Positions 46,080 through 55,279 of a stretch of 64,000 nucleotides of DNA are shown in pieces. Origin of the DNA: Aureimonas jatrophae (GTDB lineage Bacteria; Pseudomonadota; Alphaproteobacteria; Rhizobiales; Rhizobiaceae). A program made the translations under genes and the position numbers. The stretch is taken from assembly GCF_900104035.1 (NCBI RefSeq), contig NZ_FNIT01000004.1:248001-312000 (forward strand), written 5' to 3'. Every line of letters begins with the position of its first letter. Positions within the stretch are counted from its first letter, which is position 1. The notes beneath the pieces are model-generated. The model did not search any database and had not been told where the DNA came from. It worked only from the letters and a program-made list of their open reading frames with translations.

Positions 46080-48395
46080 CTACCGCCGCTTGCGGGCGGC
46101 GGCGGCCAGCGCCGCCGCCAGGGCGCCCTCGCCGCGCGACGGCTCGCCGCGTCCGGCTGCGGCGGTAGGGCGCGGCGTGTCCGGCGAGCTTCCCCGGTTC
46201 GCCGGCCGCGCTCCCGCTTCCGGCATCTCGCTGCGCATGGTCAGCGAGATGCGCTTGCGCTTCACGTCGACCTCCACCACCCGCACGCGCACGACCTGTC
46301 CCGCGCGCACCACCTCGGCAGGATCGCGCACGAAGCGGTCGGCGAGCTGCGAGACATGCACCAGCCCGTCCTGGTGGACGCCGATGTCCACAAAGGCACC
46401 GAAGGCCGCGACGTTGGTGACCGTACCCTCCAGGCTCATGCCGGGCTTCAGGTCGGTGATCTCGTGGACACCGTCCGCGAAGGCCGCGGTGCGGAAGGCG
46501 GGACGCGGATCGCGGCCGGGCTTTTCCAGCTCGGCGATGATGTCGCGCACGGTCGGCACGCCGAACCCTTCGCCGACGAAGCGCTCCGGCTCCAGCGTGC
46601 GCAGCGCGGCGGGATCGCGCATCACCGCCGCGACGTCCTTGCCCACGGCCGCGACGATGCGCCGGGCCACGGGATAGGCTTCCGGATGGACCGCCGAGGC
46701 GTCGAGCGGCTCCGCACCGCCCTGGATGCGCAGGAAACCGGCGCATTGCTCGAAGGCTTTGGGACCGAGGCGCGGCACCTCGAGCAGCTTGCGGCGCGAG
46801 GGAAAGGGTCCCCTGGCGTCGCGATGGGCGACGATCGCCTCGGCGAGCGAGGGGCCGAGCCCCGCGACGCGCGCGAGAAGCGCGGCGGAGGCCGTGTTCA
46901 GATCGACGCCCACCGCGTTCACCGCATCCTCGACCACCGCGTCGAGGGCCCGGGACAGGCGGCCCTGGTCGACGTCGTGCTGGTACTGGCCGACGCCGAT
47001 CGCCTTGGGGTCGACCTTGATGAGCTCGGAGAGCGGGTCCTGCAGGCGGCGCGCGATCGACACGGCACCGCGGATCGTCACGTCGACGCCCGGCATCTCG
47101 CGGGCGGCGAGCTCCGAGGCGGAGTAGACCGAGGCGCCGGCCTCCGACACCACGACCTTCACGGGCTTGTGGCCCGGCAGCGCCCTGATGACGCTCTCGG
47201 CCAGCTGCTCGGTCTCGCGGCTCGCCGTGCCGTTGCCGATGGCGACGAGTTCCACCGCATGCCGGTTGATCAGTTCGGCGAGCCGGGCGGAAGCGCCGGC
47301 CACGTCGTTGCGCGGCTGGAACGGATAGATCGTCGCGCTGTCGACGAGGCGGCCCGTCGCGTCCACCACGGCGACCTTGACGCCGGTGCGGATGCCGGGA
47401 TCGAGGCCCATCGTCGCCTTGGCACCGGCGGGGGCGGCGAGCAGCAGATCCTTCAGGTTGCGCGAGAAGACGCGGATCGCCTCGCCGTCGGCGCCCTCCT
47501 TCAGCGTCGCCATCATTTCGGTGTCGAGGCCGGGGCGCAGCTTCTGCCGCCAGGCCCAGCGCGCGACCGAGAGAAGCCAAGCGTCGGCCGCCCCGCCGCC
47601 CTGCGGGCGCACGTTGCTGTGGCGCGCGATCATCGCCTCGACCGGCTTCACGGGGCTCGTGTCGTCGGCGTCGACCTCGACATCCACCGTGACGACGCCC
47701 TCGCGCTCGGCGCGCAGGAGGGCGAGCACGCGGTGGCTCGGTGCGCCGGCCCACTTTTCGCTATGGTCGAAATAGTCCGAGAACTTGGCGCCCGCCTCCT
47801 CCCGGCCGGGCACGACGCGGGCGCGGAGCTGCGCCTTGGCGACGAGATGGCGACGGATCTCGCCGACCAGCGCGGGATTCTCCGCCATGCCCTCGGCCAC
47901 GATATCGCGCGCCCCCTCCAGCGCGGCCTTCGCATCCGGCACCTCCGCCGACAGGAAGCTCGCGGCCAGCGCAGCCGGGTCGACGGTGCGATCGGCCAGG
48001 ATGCGTTCGGCCAGCGGCCCCAGGCCCCGCTCGCGCGCGGCGGTGGCGCGGTTGCGACGCTTCGGGCGGTAGGGAAGGTAAACGTCCTCCAGCTCCACGC
48101 GCGTCGCCGCGCGCCGGATCGCGGCCTCCAGCTCGGGGGTCAGCTTGTCCTGTTCGCGCACCGAGCGCAGCACGGCCAGGCGCCGCGCCTCGAGATCGCG
48201 CAAGGCCCCCAGCCGCGCTTCCAGCGTGCGCAGCTGCGTGTCGTCGAGGCCGCCCGTCGCTTCCTTGCGGTAGCGCGCGACAAAGGGAACCGTCGCACCG
48301 CCGTCGAGGAGTTCCACGGCGGCCGCGACCTGCCGGGGCGTCGCCCCGATCTCGCGGGCGATCGTCGTCTCGATGGTGGGGCTGGCCGTGCTCAT
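46080..48395 (-). CDS. tex: Tex-family RNA-binding transcription accessory protein
   Basis: The 771-residue protein has all Tex parts: an N-terminal Tex domain (IARE-x-GATPRQVAAAVELL; PFVARYRKEATGGLDD), a YqgF-like nuclease fold (GLDPGIRTGVKVAVVD), a helix-hairpin-helix region (LNTASAALLARVAGLGPSLAEAIVAHR) and an S1 RNA-binding domain near residue 640 (GTVTNVAAFGAFVDIGVHQDG). Tex associates with RNA polymerase and transcripts. The C-terminal tail after S1 is low in complexity and basic. It converges with the SDR gene. Confidence 0.97.
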   Translation of the reverse strand: MSTASPTIETTIAREIGATPRQVAAAVELLDGGATVPFVARYRKEATGGLDDTQLRTLEARLGALRDLEARRLAVLRSVREQDKLTPELEAAIRRAATRVELEDVYLPYRPKRRNRATAARERGLGPLAERILADRTVDPAALAASFLSAEVPDAKAALEGARDIVAEGMAENPALVGEIRRHLVAKAQLRARVVPGREEAGAKFSDYFDHSEKWAGAPSHRVLALLRAEREGVVTVDVEVDADDTSPVKPVEAMIARHSNVRPQGGGAADAWLLSVARWAWRQKLRPGLDTEMMATLKEGADGEAIRVFSRNLKDLLLAAPAGAKATMGLDPGIRTGVKVAVVDATGRLVDSATIYPFQPRNDVAGASARLAELINRHAVELVAIGNGTASRETEQLAESVIRALPGHKPVKVVVSEAGASVYSASELAAREMPGVDVTIRGAVSIARRLQDPLSELIKVDPKAIGVGQYQHDVDQGRLSRALDAVVEDAVNAVGVDLNTASAALLARVAGLGPSLAEAIVAHRDARGPFPSRRKLLEVPRLGPKAFEQCAGFLRIQGGAEPLDASAVHPEAYPVARRIVAAVGKDVAAVMRDPAALRTLEPERFVGEGFGVPTVRDIIAELEKPGRDPRPAFRTAAFADGVHEITDLKPGMSLEGTVTNVAAFGAFVDIGVHQDGLVHVSQLADRFVRDPAEVVRAGQVVRVRVVEVDVKRKRISLTMRSEMPEAGARPANRGSSPDTPRPTAAAGRGEPSRGEGALAAALAAAARKRR

Positions 48396-48481
48396 GGGGA
48401 TCCTTCGCGCTGGGAAGACGGGCTGTCGCCTTCCCCCTCACCAGATGCAAGCGGCAAGTTGAGGGCGCCGGCAGCTCCCCG

Positions 48482-49432
48482 TCAGCCGAGGTTGCGGTTG
48501 GCGGCGAGCGTCGCGGCGACCGCTTCGCGCAGCGGCGTGCGCGGCTCGGCGCCGAGCCGCGCCACGAGGCGCGCGTTGCTGAGGCGTACCGGCTGCCGCC
48601 AGAGATAGCGCATTTCCAGAAGCTCGCGCACCGTCCGGTTGAAGGGAGCCGCCAGGCGCAGCGCCCACCAGGGAAGCGGGCGCACCGGAACACGCGGGGA
48701 GCCGAGCGCGTCGGCGATCGCCTGCGGCATCCGCGTGCCGTCGCTGTCCCAATGACCGTCCATGTGGAAGCGCTCGAAGCGGCCGAGCCCGTCCGTTTCC
48801 GCGAGCCGCACCATGGTCTCGGCCACGTCGGGCAGGTAGGCCCACTGGTGGCCGACGCCCCGCGCGGCCGGGTTGCGGATGGCGGCGGGACGCCGGCCCG
48901 CGGGCACGAGCCCCTGCGCGAACCAGTTGTTGCCGGCACCCGGACCAAAGAAGTCGCCCGCACGCACCACAAGCACCGGTGCCTCGCCGCTCTGCGCCGC
49001 CTCGTGGAGCCGCCGCTCCATCTCGACGCGGATCCGCCCCTTGCGCGTCGCAGGGTTCTGCGGCGCGTCCTCGCCGATCAGGGGAAAGGCATCGGGGCCG
49101 TAGTTGTAGACCGTACCGGGCAAAAGAATGCGCGCGCCGTTCGCCCGTGCCGCCGCGACGGTGTTGTCCAGCATCGGCAGGACAAGACGGTCCCAGTCGC
49201 GATAGCCCGGCGGATTTACTGCGTGGACCACCAGCACCGCCCCGTCCGCCGCTTGTCGCACGGCGCGGGCGTCCATCGCATCGCCCGCCATCGCCTCGAC
49301 GCCGGCCGGCAACCGACCCAGGCTGTCCGCACGCGCCAGCGCACGCACCGTCCATCCCGATTCGAGAAGCCGCCGCGCAACGGCGCCGCCGATTCCGCCG
49401 CTCGCGCCCAACACCAGTGCCGCCCGTTCCAT
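48482..49432 (-). CDS. NAD-dependent epimerase/dehydratase family protein
   Basis: A 316-residue extended SDR with the cofactor motif LGASGGIGGAVARRL and a downstream YNYGPDAF segment in the usual active-site area. It is divergent from the LysR regulator at 49523 with 90 bases between and is probably its target. The substrate is unknown. Confidence 0.85.
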   Translation of the reverse strand: MERAALVLGASGGIGGAVARRLLESGWTVRALARADSLGRLPAGVEAMAGDAMDARAVRQAADGAVLVVHAVNPPGYRDWDRLVLPMLDNTVAAARANGARILLPGTVYNYGPDAFPLIGEDAPQNPATRKGRIRVEMERRLHEAAQSGEAPVLVVRAGDFFGPGAGNNWFAQGLVPAGRRPAAIRNPAARGVGHQWAYLPDVAETMVRLAETDGLGRFERFHMDGHWDSDGTRMPQAIADALGSPRVPVRPLPWWALRLAAPFNRTVRELLEMRYLWRQPVRLSNARLVARLGAEPRTPLREAVAATLAANRNLG

Positions 49433-49481
49433 CGCTGCCTCCTTCTGTCGTGAAGGGGACCATGCGCGGGATCAGGGCTCA

Positions 49482-49501
49482 CCGAAATTGACGATTTTCG
49501 G
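49482..49501. promoter_or_regulatory. Inverted repeat in SDR/LysR intergenic region
   Basis: CCGAAA and TTTCGG flank an eight-base spacer in the 90-base gap between the divergent genes. It is a plausible binding site for the adjacent LysR protein, inferred from position and symmetry. Confidence 0.45.
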
Positions 49502-49522
49502 CGGACCTTTATAGAGAAATCG

Positions 49523-50407
49523 ATGAACTCCGAGCCGAGTTGGGACCTCTACCGCAGCTTTGCCGCGGTGATCGACGAAGGGTCGCTTTCGGCGGCCGCG
49601 CGGCGTCTCGGCCTCACGCAGCCGAGCGTGTCGCGCCACGTCGAGCTCCTGGAACAGGCGGTCGGCGGGACGCTCTTCGTACGCTCGCAGCGCGGCCTGT
49701 CACCCACCGACCGGGCGCTCGCGCTCGCGCCCCATGCGCGCGAGATGCTGGCCATCGCGGCCGCGTTGCGGCGCACCGCGTCGGCGGATCCGGGCGCGGT
49801 CGAGGGTACGGTGCGCATCACGGCCAGCGAGGTCATGGCGCTGGAGCGGCTGCCGCCGGTGCTGGCGGATCTCCGACGGCGCCATCCCGGTCTCGCCATC
49901 GAGCTCGTTTCCAGCAACGCGCTGGACGACCTTCTCCAGCGCCGGGCCGATATCGCGCTACGCATGGTGGAGCCGGTGCAGAAGGCGCTCCTGGCCCGTC
50001 GCCTCGGCAACGTCGCGCTCGGCCTCCATGCCCGGCGCGACTACCTCGAGCATCGCGGAACGCCCCGCACCCTCGCCGACCTCGCCGGACACGACCTGAT
50101 CGGTCCCGACACCGACGCGCCGGGCACGCGGGCGATGCTGGACCTCCTGCCGGGCCTGCGGCGCGAGAACTTCGCGCTGCGCACCGACAGCCACGTCGCG
50201 CATCTCGCCGCGATCCGCGCGGGCTTCGGCATCGGCGTGTGCCAGGTCGCGCTGGCCGCGCCGCATCCCGACCTCGTGCGCGTCCTGCCGGACGCCTTCG
50301 CGCCGGCGCTGCCGCTGTGGCTCGCGATGCACGAGGACCTGCGGGGCGTCAGCCGCTGCCGCGCGGTCTTCGATGCGCTGGCCGCCGCCTTCACCAGCCG
50401 TAGCTGA
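49523..50407 (+). CDS. LysR-family transcriptional regulator
   Basis: A 294-residue LysR protein: HTH at residues 7-60 (EGSLSAAARRLGLTQPSVSRHV), then the effector domain (GTVRITASEVMALERLPPVL; IGVCQVALAAPHPDLVRVLP). It overlaps the 3' end of the curlin gene on the opposite strand by 17 bases. Its target is probably the divergent SDR. Confidence 0.92.
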   Translation: MNSEPSWDLYRSFAAVIDEGSLSAAARRLGLTQPSVSRHVELLEQAVGGTLFVRSQRGLSPTDRALALAPHAREMLAIAAALRRTASADPGAVEGTVRITASEVMALERLPPVLADLRRRHPGLAIELVSSNALDDLLQRRADIALRMVEPVQKALLARRLGNVALGLHARRDYLEHRGTPRTLADLAGHDLIGPDTDAPGTRAMLDLLPGLRRENFALRTDSHVAHLAAIRAGFGIGVCQVALAAPHPDLVRVLPDAFAPALPLWLAMHEDLRGVSRCRAVFDALAAAFTSRS

Positions 50408-50804
50408 CGGTCGCGCCGCTTCCGCCGCCGTTCTGGACCACATGGTCCTCGGCACCGCGGCCGAACTGAAAAAGCCCATAGGCGTTGCGGTCGCCGCGCT
50501 GCGCCAGCGTGGCCGCGTGTCCGTCGCCGCGCTGCTCCACGAGGCCGAGGTTGCCCTGCCCGCGCTGCGCCAGCCCGGCGCTATTGTTGCGACCGCGCTG
50601 GCGGATCGTGCCGTCGCGAAGGTCATGGGACAGGGCGTAGAGGCGAAGCCCCGCATCCAGCAGACCCGACGCCTCGCGGCTGGAGGGCGCATAGGTCCAA
50701 GAGACCTGCCCGCCGGCCAGGGCCGGCGCGGGCATCGCCGTCCCGGCGACAAGAAGCGCGAGAAGCGCGGCGCCCGGGGCGCGAAGCGATGTTGCGGATA
50801 TCAT
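50391..50804 (-). CDS. Curlin-repeat protein (minor curlin, CsgB-like candidate)
   Basis: A 137-residue exported protein: signal peptide to about residue 30 (AGTAMPAPALAGG), a non-repeat spacer, then curlin-type units of exactly 11 residues with QxGxxN (QRGRNNSAGLA, QRGQGNLGLVE, QRGDGHAATLA, QRGDRNAYGLF, QFGRG...). Curlin repeats stack into amyloid fibres at the cell surface. With five to six units and a longer leader it may be the nucleator. It is the last gene of the curli unit. Confidence 0.8.
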   Translation of the reverse strand: MISATSLRAPGAALLALLVAGTAMPAPALAGGQVSWTYAPSSREASGLLDAGLRLYALSHDLRDGTIRQRGRNNSAGLAQRGQGNLGLVEQRGDGHAATLAQRGDRNAYGLFQFGRGAEDHVVQNGGGSGATVSYGW

Positions 50805-50890
50805 GGAAGCGTACCTTTCCTGCCCCGATCGGAGCCTTGCGTCGAGCCGATGGGCCGGGCCCGTCCGGGGCCCGGCGAAGGACGTGTGGG

Positions 50891-51274
50891 TCAGATCCCG
50901 CCCGGAACCCGCCTCGTGCAGGACTGGGTGCGGCCGCCGAGATCCACCTCCAACCGCGCGTCGAAGCCGCCGCCGCCCGCCGTCAGGCCGACGGTCCCCA
51001 GCGTCGCCGTTCCGTCCGGTCCGATCCGGAACGGCCCGTTCTGCCGGATCGAGGTGCCGGGGCCGGTGACGCTCAAGGCATAATGGCCCGCGGCGTCCTC
51101 GCCGGCCCGGGCCAGCGCCGTCAGCGTCAGCGCGTTGCCCCGCGAGGCCAGTCGCAGCTCGCAACCCGGCCGGTCGACACCGCCCCCGGCCTGACTGCCG
51201 GCCGCAAGGACGGCGGGCGCGGCCGAGCCGAGAGCCAACGCGGCGAGCGCGAGGGGAAACAGGATCCTTGGCAT
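50891..51274 (-). CDS. csgH: Curli assembly chaperone, CsgH-like
   Basis: A 127-residue exported protein with a signal peptide (PLALAALALGSAAPAVLAAG) and an immunoglobulin-like beta domain bounded by two cysteines: CELRLASRGN and GGRTQSC. This is the pattern of alphaproteobacterial CsgH, the counterpart of CsgC, which holds curlins soluble in the periplasm. Its position between two curlin genes strongly supports the call. Confidence 0.8.
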   Translation of the reverse strand: MPRILFPLALAALALGSAAPAVLAAGSQAGGGVDRPGCELRLASRGNALTLTALARAGEDAAGHYALSVTGPGTSIRQNGPFRIGPDGTATLGTVGLTAGGGGFDARLEVDLGGRTQSCTRRVPGGI

Positions 51275-51308
51275 GACATCGCTCCTTCGAACCGGACTGG
51301 GTCGCGGA

Positions 51309-51743
51309 TCAGTCGCAGGCCTGGACGAAGGCCGCGACGTTGCCGCTGCCCCCTTGCGCGACGTCGGCCGCGCAGCCGCGCCCGACCTGGACCCCGGCCG
51401 CGATGTTGCCGTTGCCGTCCTGCGTGAGGATCGTCGTGTGGTTGGAGCCGAACTGGCCGATACCCGCCACGTTGCGGTTGCCGGTCTGGTAGGTCGCACC
51501 GGTGTTGTCGGCACCCTGCTGGCCGACGGCCGACAGGTTCCGGTCGCCGCGCTGGTGCCCGACCAGACGGTTGCCCCGCCCGTCCTGCTGGACGCGGATG
51601 CGGTTGCGGTAGCCGTTCTGCGCGCCGCCGGCCGAGTTGCCCCAGCCGTACTGGTCGATGCGCACGTCGTTGGCGGAGGCCGGCGCGGCGGAGGCGAGGC
51701 CGGCCAGGGCGATCAGGGCGGCGGCAAGGGGCATGCGGACCAT
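51309..51743 (-). CDS. Curlin-repeat protein (major curlin, CsgA-like candidate)
   Basis: A 144-residue protein with a signal peptide (LAAALIALAGLASAAPASA) and then ten consecutive units of exactly 11 residues, each starting QxG and mostly QxGxxN (QYGWGNSAGGA, QNGYRNRIRVQ, QDGRGNRLVGH and so on to QGGSGNVAAFV), ending QACD. A curlin amyloid core is expected. Two cysteines near the end (QVGRGC, QACD) are unusual for curlins. It heads the three-gene unit, preceded by GGAG eight bases before the ATG. No csgD, csgE, csgF or csgG homologue lies in the window. Confidence 0.85.
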   Translation of the reverse strand: MVRMPLAAALIALAGLASAAPASANDVRIDQYGWGNSAGGAQNGYRNRIRVQQDGRGNRLVGHQRGDRNLSAVGQQGADNTGATYQTGNRNVAGIGQFGSNHTTILTQDGNGNIAAGVQVGRGCAADVAQGGSGNVAAFVQACD

Positions 51744-51915
51744 GGGAGCGTCTCCGGCGGGAGCCATGCGGCTCGGGTTGAACGCACCCTTTGTGGGCCC
51801 CGGCGCCGGAACCTGCGCTGAAGGGGCCGTTCAGTCGTCGTTCACGCGCCCGGCCGCACCGCGAGGCACCCAAATCGCGCGCCGCGCGTTCCCCGTCCTC
51901 TCAACGGAGGCGGAC

Positions 51916-52125
51916 ATGAACGAGACCAAGATCACGGATGGACTGAACGACCGGTCGCGCGACGCCCCGATCGGCCAGACGGCGGGCGGGCTGCCCGACG
52001 ACACGAGCCGGCCGGTCGAGGTGGACGAGGCGGAGGTCGCGCGCGTGCGCGACAAGCTCATGGGCGACAAGCTCGGGGGCGACGACACGAAGGCCGAGGC
52101 CGAGGTCGAGGCGCATCCGTCCTGA
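51916..52125 (+). CDS. Small acidic hypothetical protein
   Basis: A 69-residue protein rich in aspartate and glutamate (about 17 acidic against 9 basic residues) and without hydrophobic segments, so soluble and probably partly disordered. GGAGG lies five bases before the ATG, which supports translation. I recognise no family. It lies alone between the curli unit and the SDR/ROK operon. Confidence 0.6.
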   Translation: MNETKITDGLNDRSRDAPIGQTAGGLPDDTSRPVEVDEAEVARVRDKLMGDKLGGDDTKAEAEVEAHPS

Positions 52126-52172
52126 ACGGGAACGCGGCGCGGGCGACCGGAAGCGCCCGCGCCGCCGGAGGG

Positions 52173-52901
52173 TCAGACCGCGGTGAAGCCGCCGTCGATC
52201 GGAAGCGACACGCCCGAGATCATCGAGGCGCCGTCCGACAGGAGAAAGACGATCGGCGCGGCGATCTCGTCCTCGGACGCCCAACGGCCGAGCGGCATGG
52301 TCTTGAGGAACGGCTCCTCGATCTCCGGGCGGCCCCAGTAGAAGGCCGACATCTCGGTCATCACGACGGTCGGGTTCACGCTGTTGACGCGGATGCCGTA
52401 GCGCCCGAGCTCCAGCGCCGAGACGCGCGTGATGTTGTCGAGCGCGGCCTTGGACGAGCCGTAGGAGATGTGGCCGGACAGCGCGACCAGCGAGGCCTGG
52501 CTCGACACGTTGACGATCGCGCCGCCCTTGCCCAGCCGGATCATCGACTGCGAGGCGTACTTGGTGACGAGCAGCGCGCCGCGCGCGTTGATCGAGATGA
52601 CCTTGTCGAAGACCGCGATGTCGGTGTCCATCGGGGTGGCGATCTCGCCGCCGAAGCCGCCGCAGTTCACGACGCCCCAGAGATCGAAGCCCTCCAGCGC
52701 GCCGCGCACCTCGTCCTCCGAGGTGAGGTCGAAGGGCAGCGTCCGGCAGCCGGTCTCGGCGCTGAGCGTCTCCAGCGCCTCGTTGTTGCGCCCGCTCGCG
52801 ACGACGTCGGCATTGGCGGCCACGAGCTGGCGCACCGTGGCCCCGCCGATGCCCCCGCTCGCCCCGGTCACCAGAATCGTGCGTCGGTTGAAGTCCGTCA
52901 T
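52173..52901 (-). CDS. Short-chain dehydrogenase (L-xylulose reductase/DCXR-like)
   Basis: A 242-residue SDR with TGASGGIG, the catalytic Ser in NVSSQASL and YGSSK, and the RVNSVNPTVVMTEM segment that is characteristic of dicarbonyl/L-xylulose reductases. It would interconvert a ketose and a polyol with NAD(P)H. Its start overlaps the stop of the ROK-fusion gene by four bases, so it is translationally coupled and belongs to the same operon as the aldolase. Confidence 0.85.
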   Translation of the reverse strand: MTDFNRRTILVTGASGGIGGATVRQLVAANADVVASGRNNEALETLSAETGCRTLPFDLTSEDEVRGALEGFDLWGVVNCGGFGGEIATPMDTDIAVFDKVISINARGALLVTKYASQSMIRLGKGGAIVNVSSQASLVALSGHISYGSSKAALDNITRVSALELGRYGIRVNSVNPTVVMTEMSAFYWGRPEIEEPFLKTMPLGRWASEDEIAAPIVFLLSDGASMISGVSLPIDGGFTAV

Positions 52902-54358
52902 GGGCTTGATGCCTCCTCCCCTTGATGCTGATGGTGTCGGACGGGCGCGGTCCAGCGGTCGGCGACCTCGCGCCAGAGCGCGTCCGGGTCCGCCGGGGCG
53001 CGCGTGTCCACCTCCACGACCGGCCCGAAGCGGAGCGGCTCGGCCCTTCGGGCGAGCGCGACGAGCTCGGGCACGTACTCCGCGCCGGGATGGGCCGCCG
53101 AGCGGCTGCCGACGCGCGCGAGATAGCGCTCGCCGATCACCTCCGGGGGCGCCGTGCACCAGACCTCGGCGAATTCATCCGCCCCCGACAGGGCCAGGAG
53201 CTCGGCGGTGAAGGCGTGCGGCTGGAAGCCGAACCAGGCGTCGATCACGACGCCCGTCCCGGCCGGCGCCTCGCGCACGAGCTCGAACAGGGCGCGCAGG
53301 CTGGCACGGCCGAGCCGGCGGTTGAAGGGCCGGTCGACGCCCTCGATCTCGTCCAGGAACGGCGTCTTCACGGTGTCGAGCGACAGGAGCGGCCAGCCGG
53401 CGGCCTGCGAGATCGCCTGCGCCACCGTGCTCTTGCCGCTGGCGGGCACGCCGTTCACGAGGACGACGCGCTTCTTCCCGCCGTTTCGGGTGCCCGGCGG
53501 CAGGAGCAGCGCCGCGCCGATCACGCCCGCGTCGTCGCCGAGCTGCGCGGGCACGACGGGGCTGTGGTACCACGAGGCCGGCACCTCGATCCCGTCGAGC
53601 GCAGCCGCCGCCGCCGCACCGAGCCCGCCGCCGAGAACCACCACCTCCGGGTCGTGCACCGCGACGAGGCTGTCGATCGCGAGCCGCAGGGGTCCCGCCC
53701 AGCTCATCAGAACGGCGCGCGCCTTCGCGTCGCCGTCGGCGCGCCGCCCGAGAAGCTCGGCCGCCGTCGTCTCGGGGGGCAGGCCCGCCTCGCGGATATG
53801 GACCCCGAGCGCCGTGCCGGATGAGACCGTCTCGACGCAGCCGCGGCGCCCGCACAGGCAGGGCCTTCCTGCGGGATCGACCCCGACATGGCCGAGCTGG
53901 CCGGCCGCGCCGCGTCCGCGCACGATGCGACCCTCGTCCATCACCGCGCCGCCGATGCCGGTGCCGATCGTCAGCATCACGGCCGAGTGGCGGCCACGGG
54001 CCGCGCCCACCGCGCTCTCGGCGACGAGCGCCATGGAGCAGTCGTTGTCGACCACGACCGGGCGCCCGAAGCGCGCCTCGAGCAGGCCGCGAAGGTCCGT
54101 GCCGGAGAGATCGACATAGCCGCCCGACAGGACGCGGCCGCTTGCGAAGTCGACGCGCCCCGGCACGCCGATGCCGATGCGCACGACGCCGGGCTGGTCG
54201 ACCGCCTCGATCAGGTGCGCGATGCGCTCCACGACCACGGCCGGATCGCGGTCGCTCGACGCCCGCGCCCGTGCCTCGATCGCGCCATCGGGCGCGACGC
54301 GCGCGGCGCGCAGGTGCGTGCCGCCGATATCGATGCCGATCGCGCTGTCTTGGCGCAT
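52898..54358 (-). CDS. Fusion protein: ROK-family sugar kinase and P-loop kinase domain
   Basis: A 486-residue protein. Residues 1-290 are a complete ROK kinase: ATP site IGIDIGGTHLRAARV, the catalytic DND at 104-106, and the zinc motif CLCGRRGCVE with Cys167, Cys169 and Cys174. Residues 298-480 are a P-loop phosphotransferase with Walker A GVPASGKST (303-311), resembling AAA_33 or chloramphenicol-phosphotransferase-type kinases. Two kinases in one chain suggest either sequential phosphorylation or regulation. It lies between the aldolase and the SDR and probably phosphorylates the sugar that the aldolase cleaves; this is inference. Confidence 0.83.
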   Translation of the reverse strand: MRQDSAIGIDIGGTHLRAARVAPDGAIEARARASSDRDPAVVVERIAHLIEAVDQPGVVRIGIGVPGRVDFASGRVLSGGYVDLSGTDLRGLLEARFGRPVVVDNDCSMALVAESAVGAARGRHSAVMLTIGTGIGGAVMDEGRIVRGRGAAGQLGHVGVDPAGRPCLCGRRGCVETVSSGTALGVHIREAGLPPETTAAELLGRRADGDAKARAVLMSWAGPLRLAIDSLVAVHDPEVVVLGGGLGAAAAAALDGIEVPASWYHSPVVPAQLGDDAGVIGAALLLPPGTRNGGKKRVVLVNGVPASGKSTVAQAISQAAGWPLLSLDTVKTPFLDEIEGVDRPFNRRLGRASLRALFELVREAPAGTGVVIDAWFGFQPHAFTAELLALSGADEFAEVWCTAPPEVIGERYLARVGSRSAAHPGAEYVPELVALARRAEPLRFGPVVEVDTRAPADPDALWREVADRWTAPVRHHQHQGEEASSP

Positions 54359-54364
54359 CGGGCG

Positions 54365-55279
54365 TCAGGCGACCTTGGCGGTGTCGGCGCGGTGGCGGCG
54401 GATCACGGCCTGGATCTCGCGCAGGCGCGGCACCGCCACCGTCTCGAGCCGGCGCCGCGTTTCGGCGCGGTCGAGCGAGATGCAGTCCTTCCAGAGCGAG
54501 CGCCCCGCGATCACGCCGGACGCGCCGTTGCGCATCGCGCTCTCGACCTGGCCGAGGAAGGTCGCGTGGTCGACGCCCGCCGAGAGCACCGCCCAGGGCA
54601 CGTCGCCGCACAGCCGCGTGACGGCGGCGCAGCTCTCGTCGGAGCCGGGATAGGGGATCTTCAGCACCTTGGAGCCGAGCTCCAGGCAGATGCCCGAGCC
54701 GCCCTGGATGAGCTCCGGGATCTTCGCCTTGTAGGCGTCGGGCGCCTCGCCCTCGAGCGCGTAGGTCAGGAACTCCACGACGAGCAGCAGATCCTCGCGC
54801 CCGAAGTCGGCGATGACGTCCTCGAGGATGCGGATGTTGTGCGTGTTGGCGGCCGGCGTGTCGGAGCGCAGGTAGACCATGATCTTGCCGCCCGTGCCGC
54901 CGAGCTCGCGCACGCGCCGCGCGTCGATGCCCTCGACGAGCTTGGACAGGCGGTAGCCCTCCGGCGAGGTGTCCCAGCCCGACGCGTCGAGCCCGATCAG
55001 AAGCGCGGTGTCGCGCGGCAGGACCGCGTCGTCGACGAGCTGGGGCACGGCGCAGATCGGATCCACCAGCACGCAGCCCGCCTGCGCGGCGAGATAGCGG
55101 GTGATGTCGGCCTTGGTCTGGCCGAGCGTGTCGTTGCCGATCGCGGCCTGCGCGGCCGGGTCGCTCGCCAGAAGCGTGCGCATGCCGCCGCGCTGGTCGC
55201 AGGCGATCACCATCATCGCCCCCTCGGGTCCGCAGATCTGGTGATAGCCTCGCCGCTCGGCCGTGGTCATTTGCGTCAT
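54365..55279 (-). CDS. Class I aldolase of the tagatose-1,6-bisphosphate aldolase (LacD/YihT) family
   Basis: A 304-residue protein with the LacD-family layout: MMVIACDQRGGMR near the N-terminus, LVDPICAVP, LLIGLDASGWD, and the candidate Schiff-base lysine K207 in GSKVLKIPYPG. LacD cleaves tagatose-1,6-bisphosphate; YihT cleaves sulfofructose-1-phosphate; the substrate here is open. It is the first gene of the minus-strand operon, divergent from the SorC regulator, and six bases before the ROK fusion gene. Confidence 0.83.
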   Translation of the reverse strand: MTQMTTAERRGYHQICGPEGAMMVIACDQRGGMRTLLASDPAAQAAIGNDTLGQTKADITRYLAAQAGCVLVDPICAVPQLVDDAVLPRDTALLIGLDASGWDTSPEGYRLSKLVEGIDARRVRELGGTGGKIMVYLRSDTPAANTHNIRILEDVIADFGREDLLLVVEFLTYALEGEAPDAYKAKIPELIQGGSGICLELGSKVLKIPYPGSDESCAAVTRLCGDVPWAVLSAGVDHATFLGQVESAMRNGASGVIAGRSLWKDCISLDRAETRRRLETVAVPRLREIQAVIRRHRADTAKVA

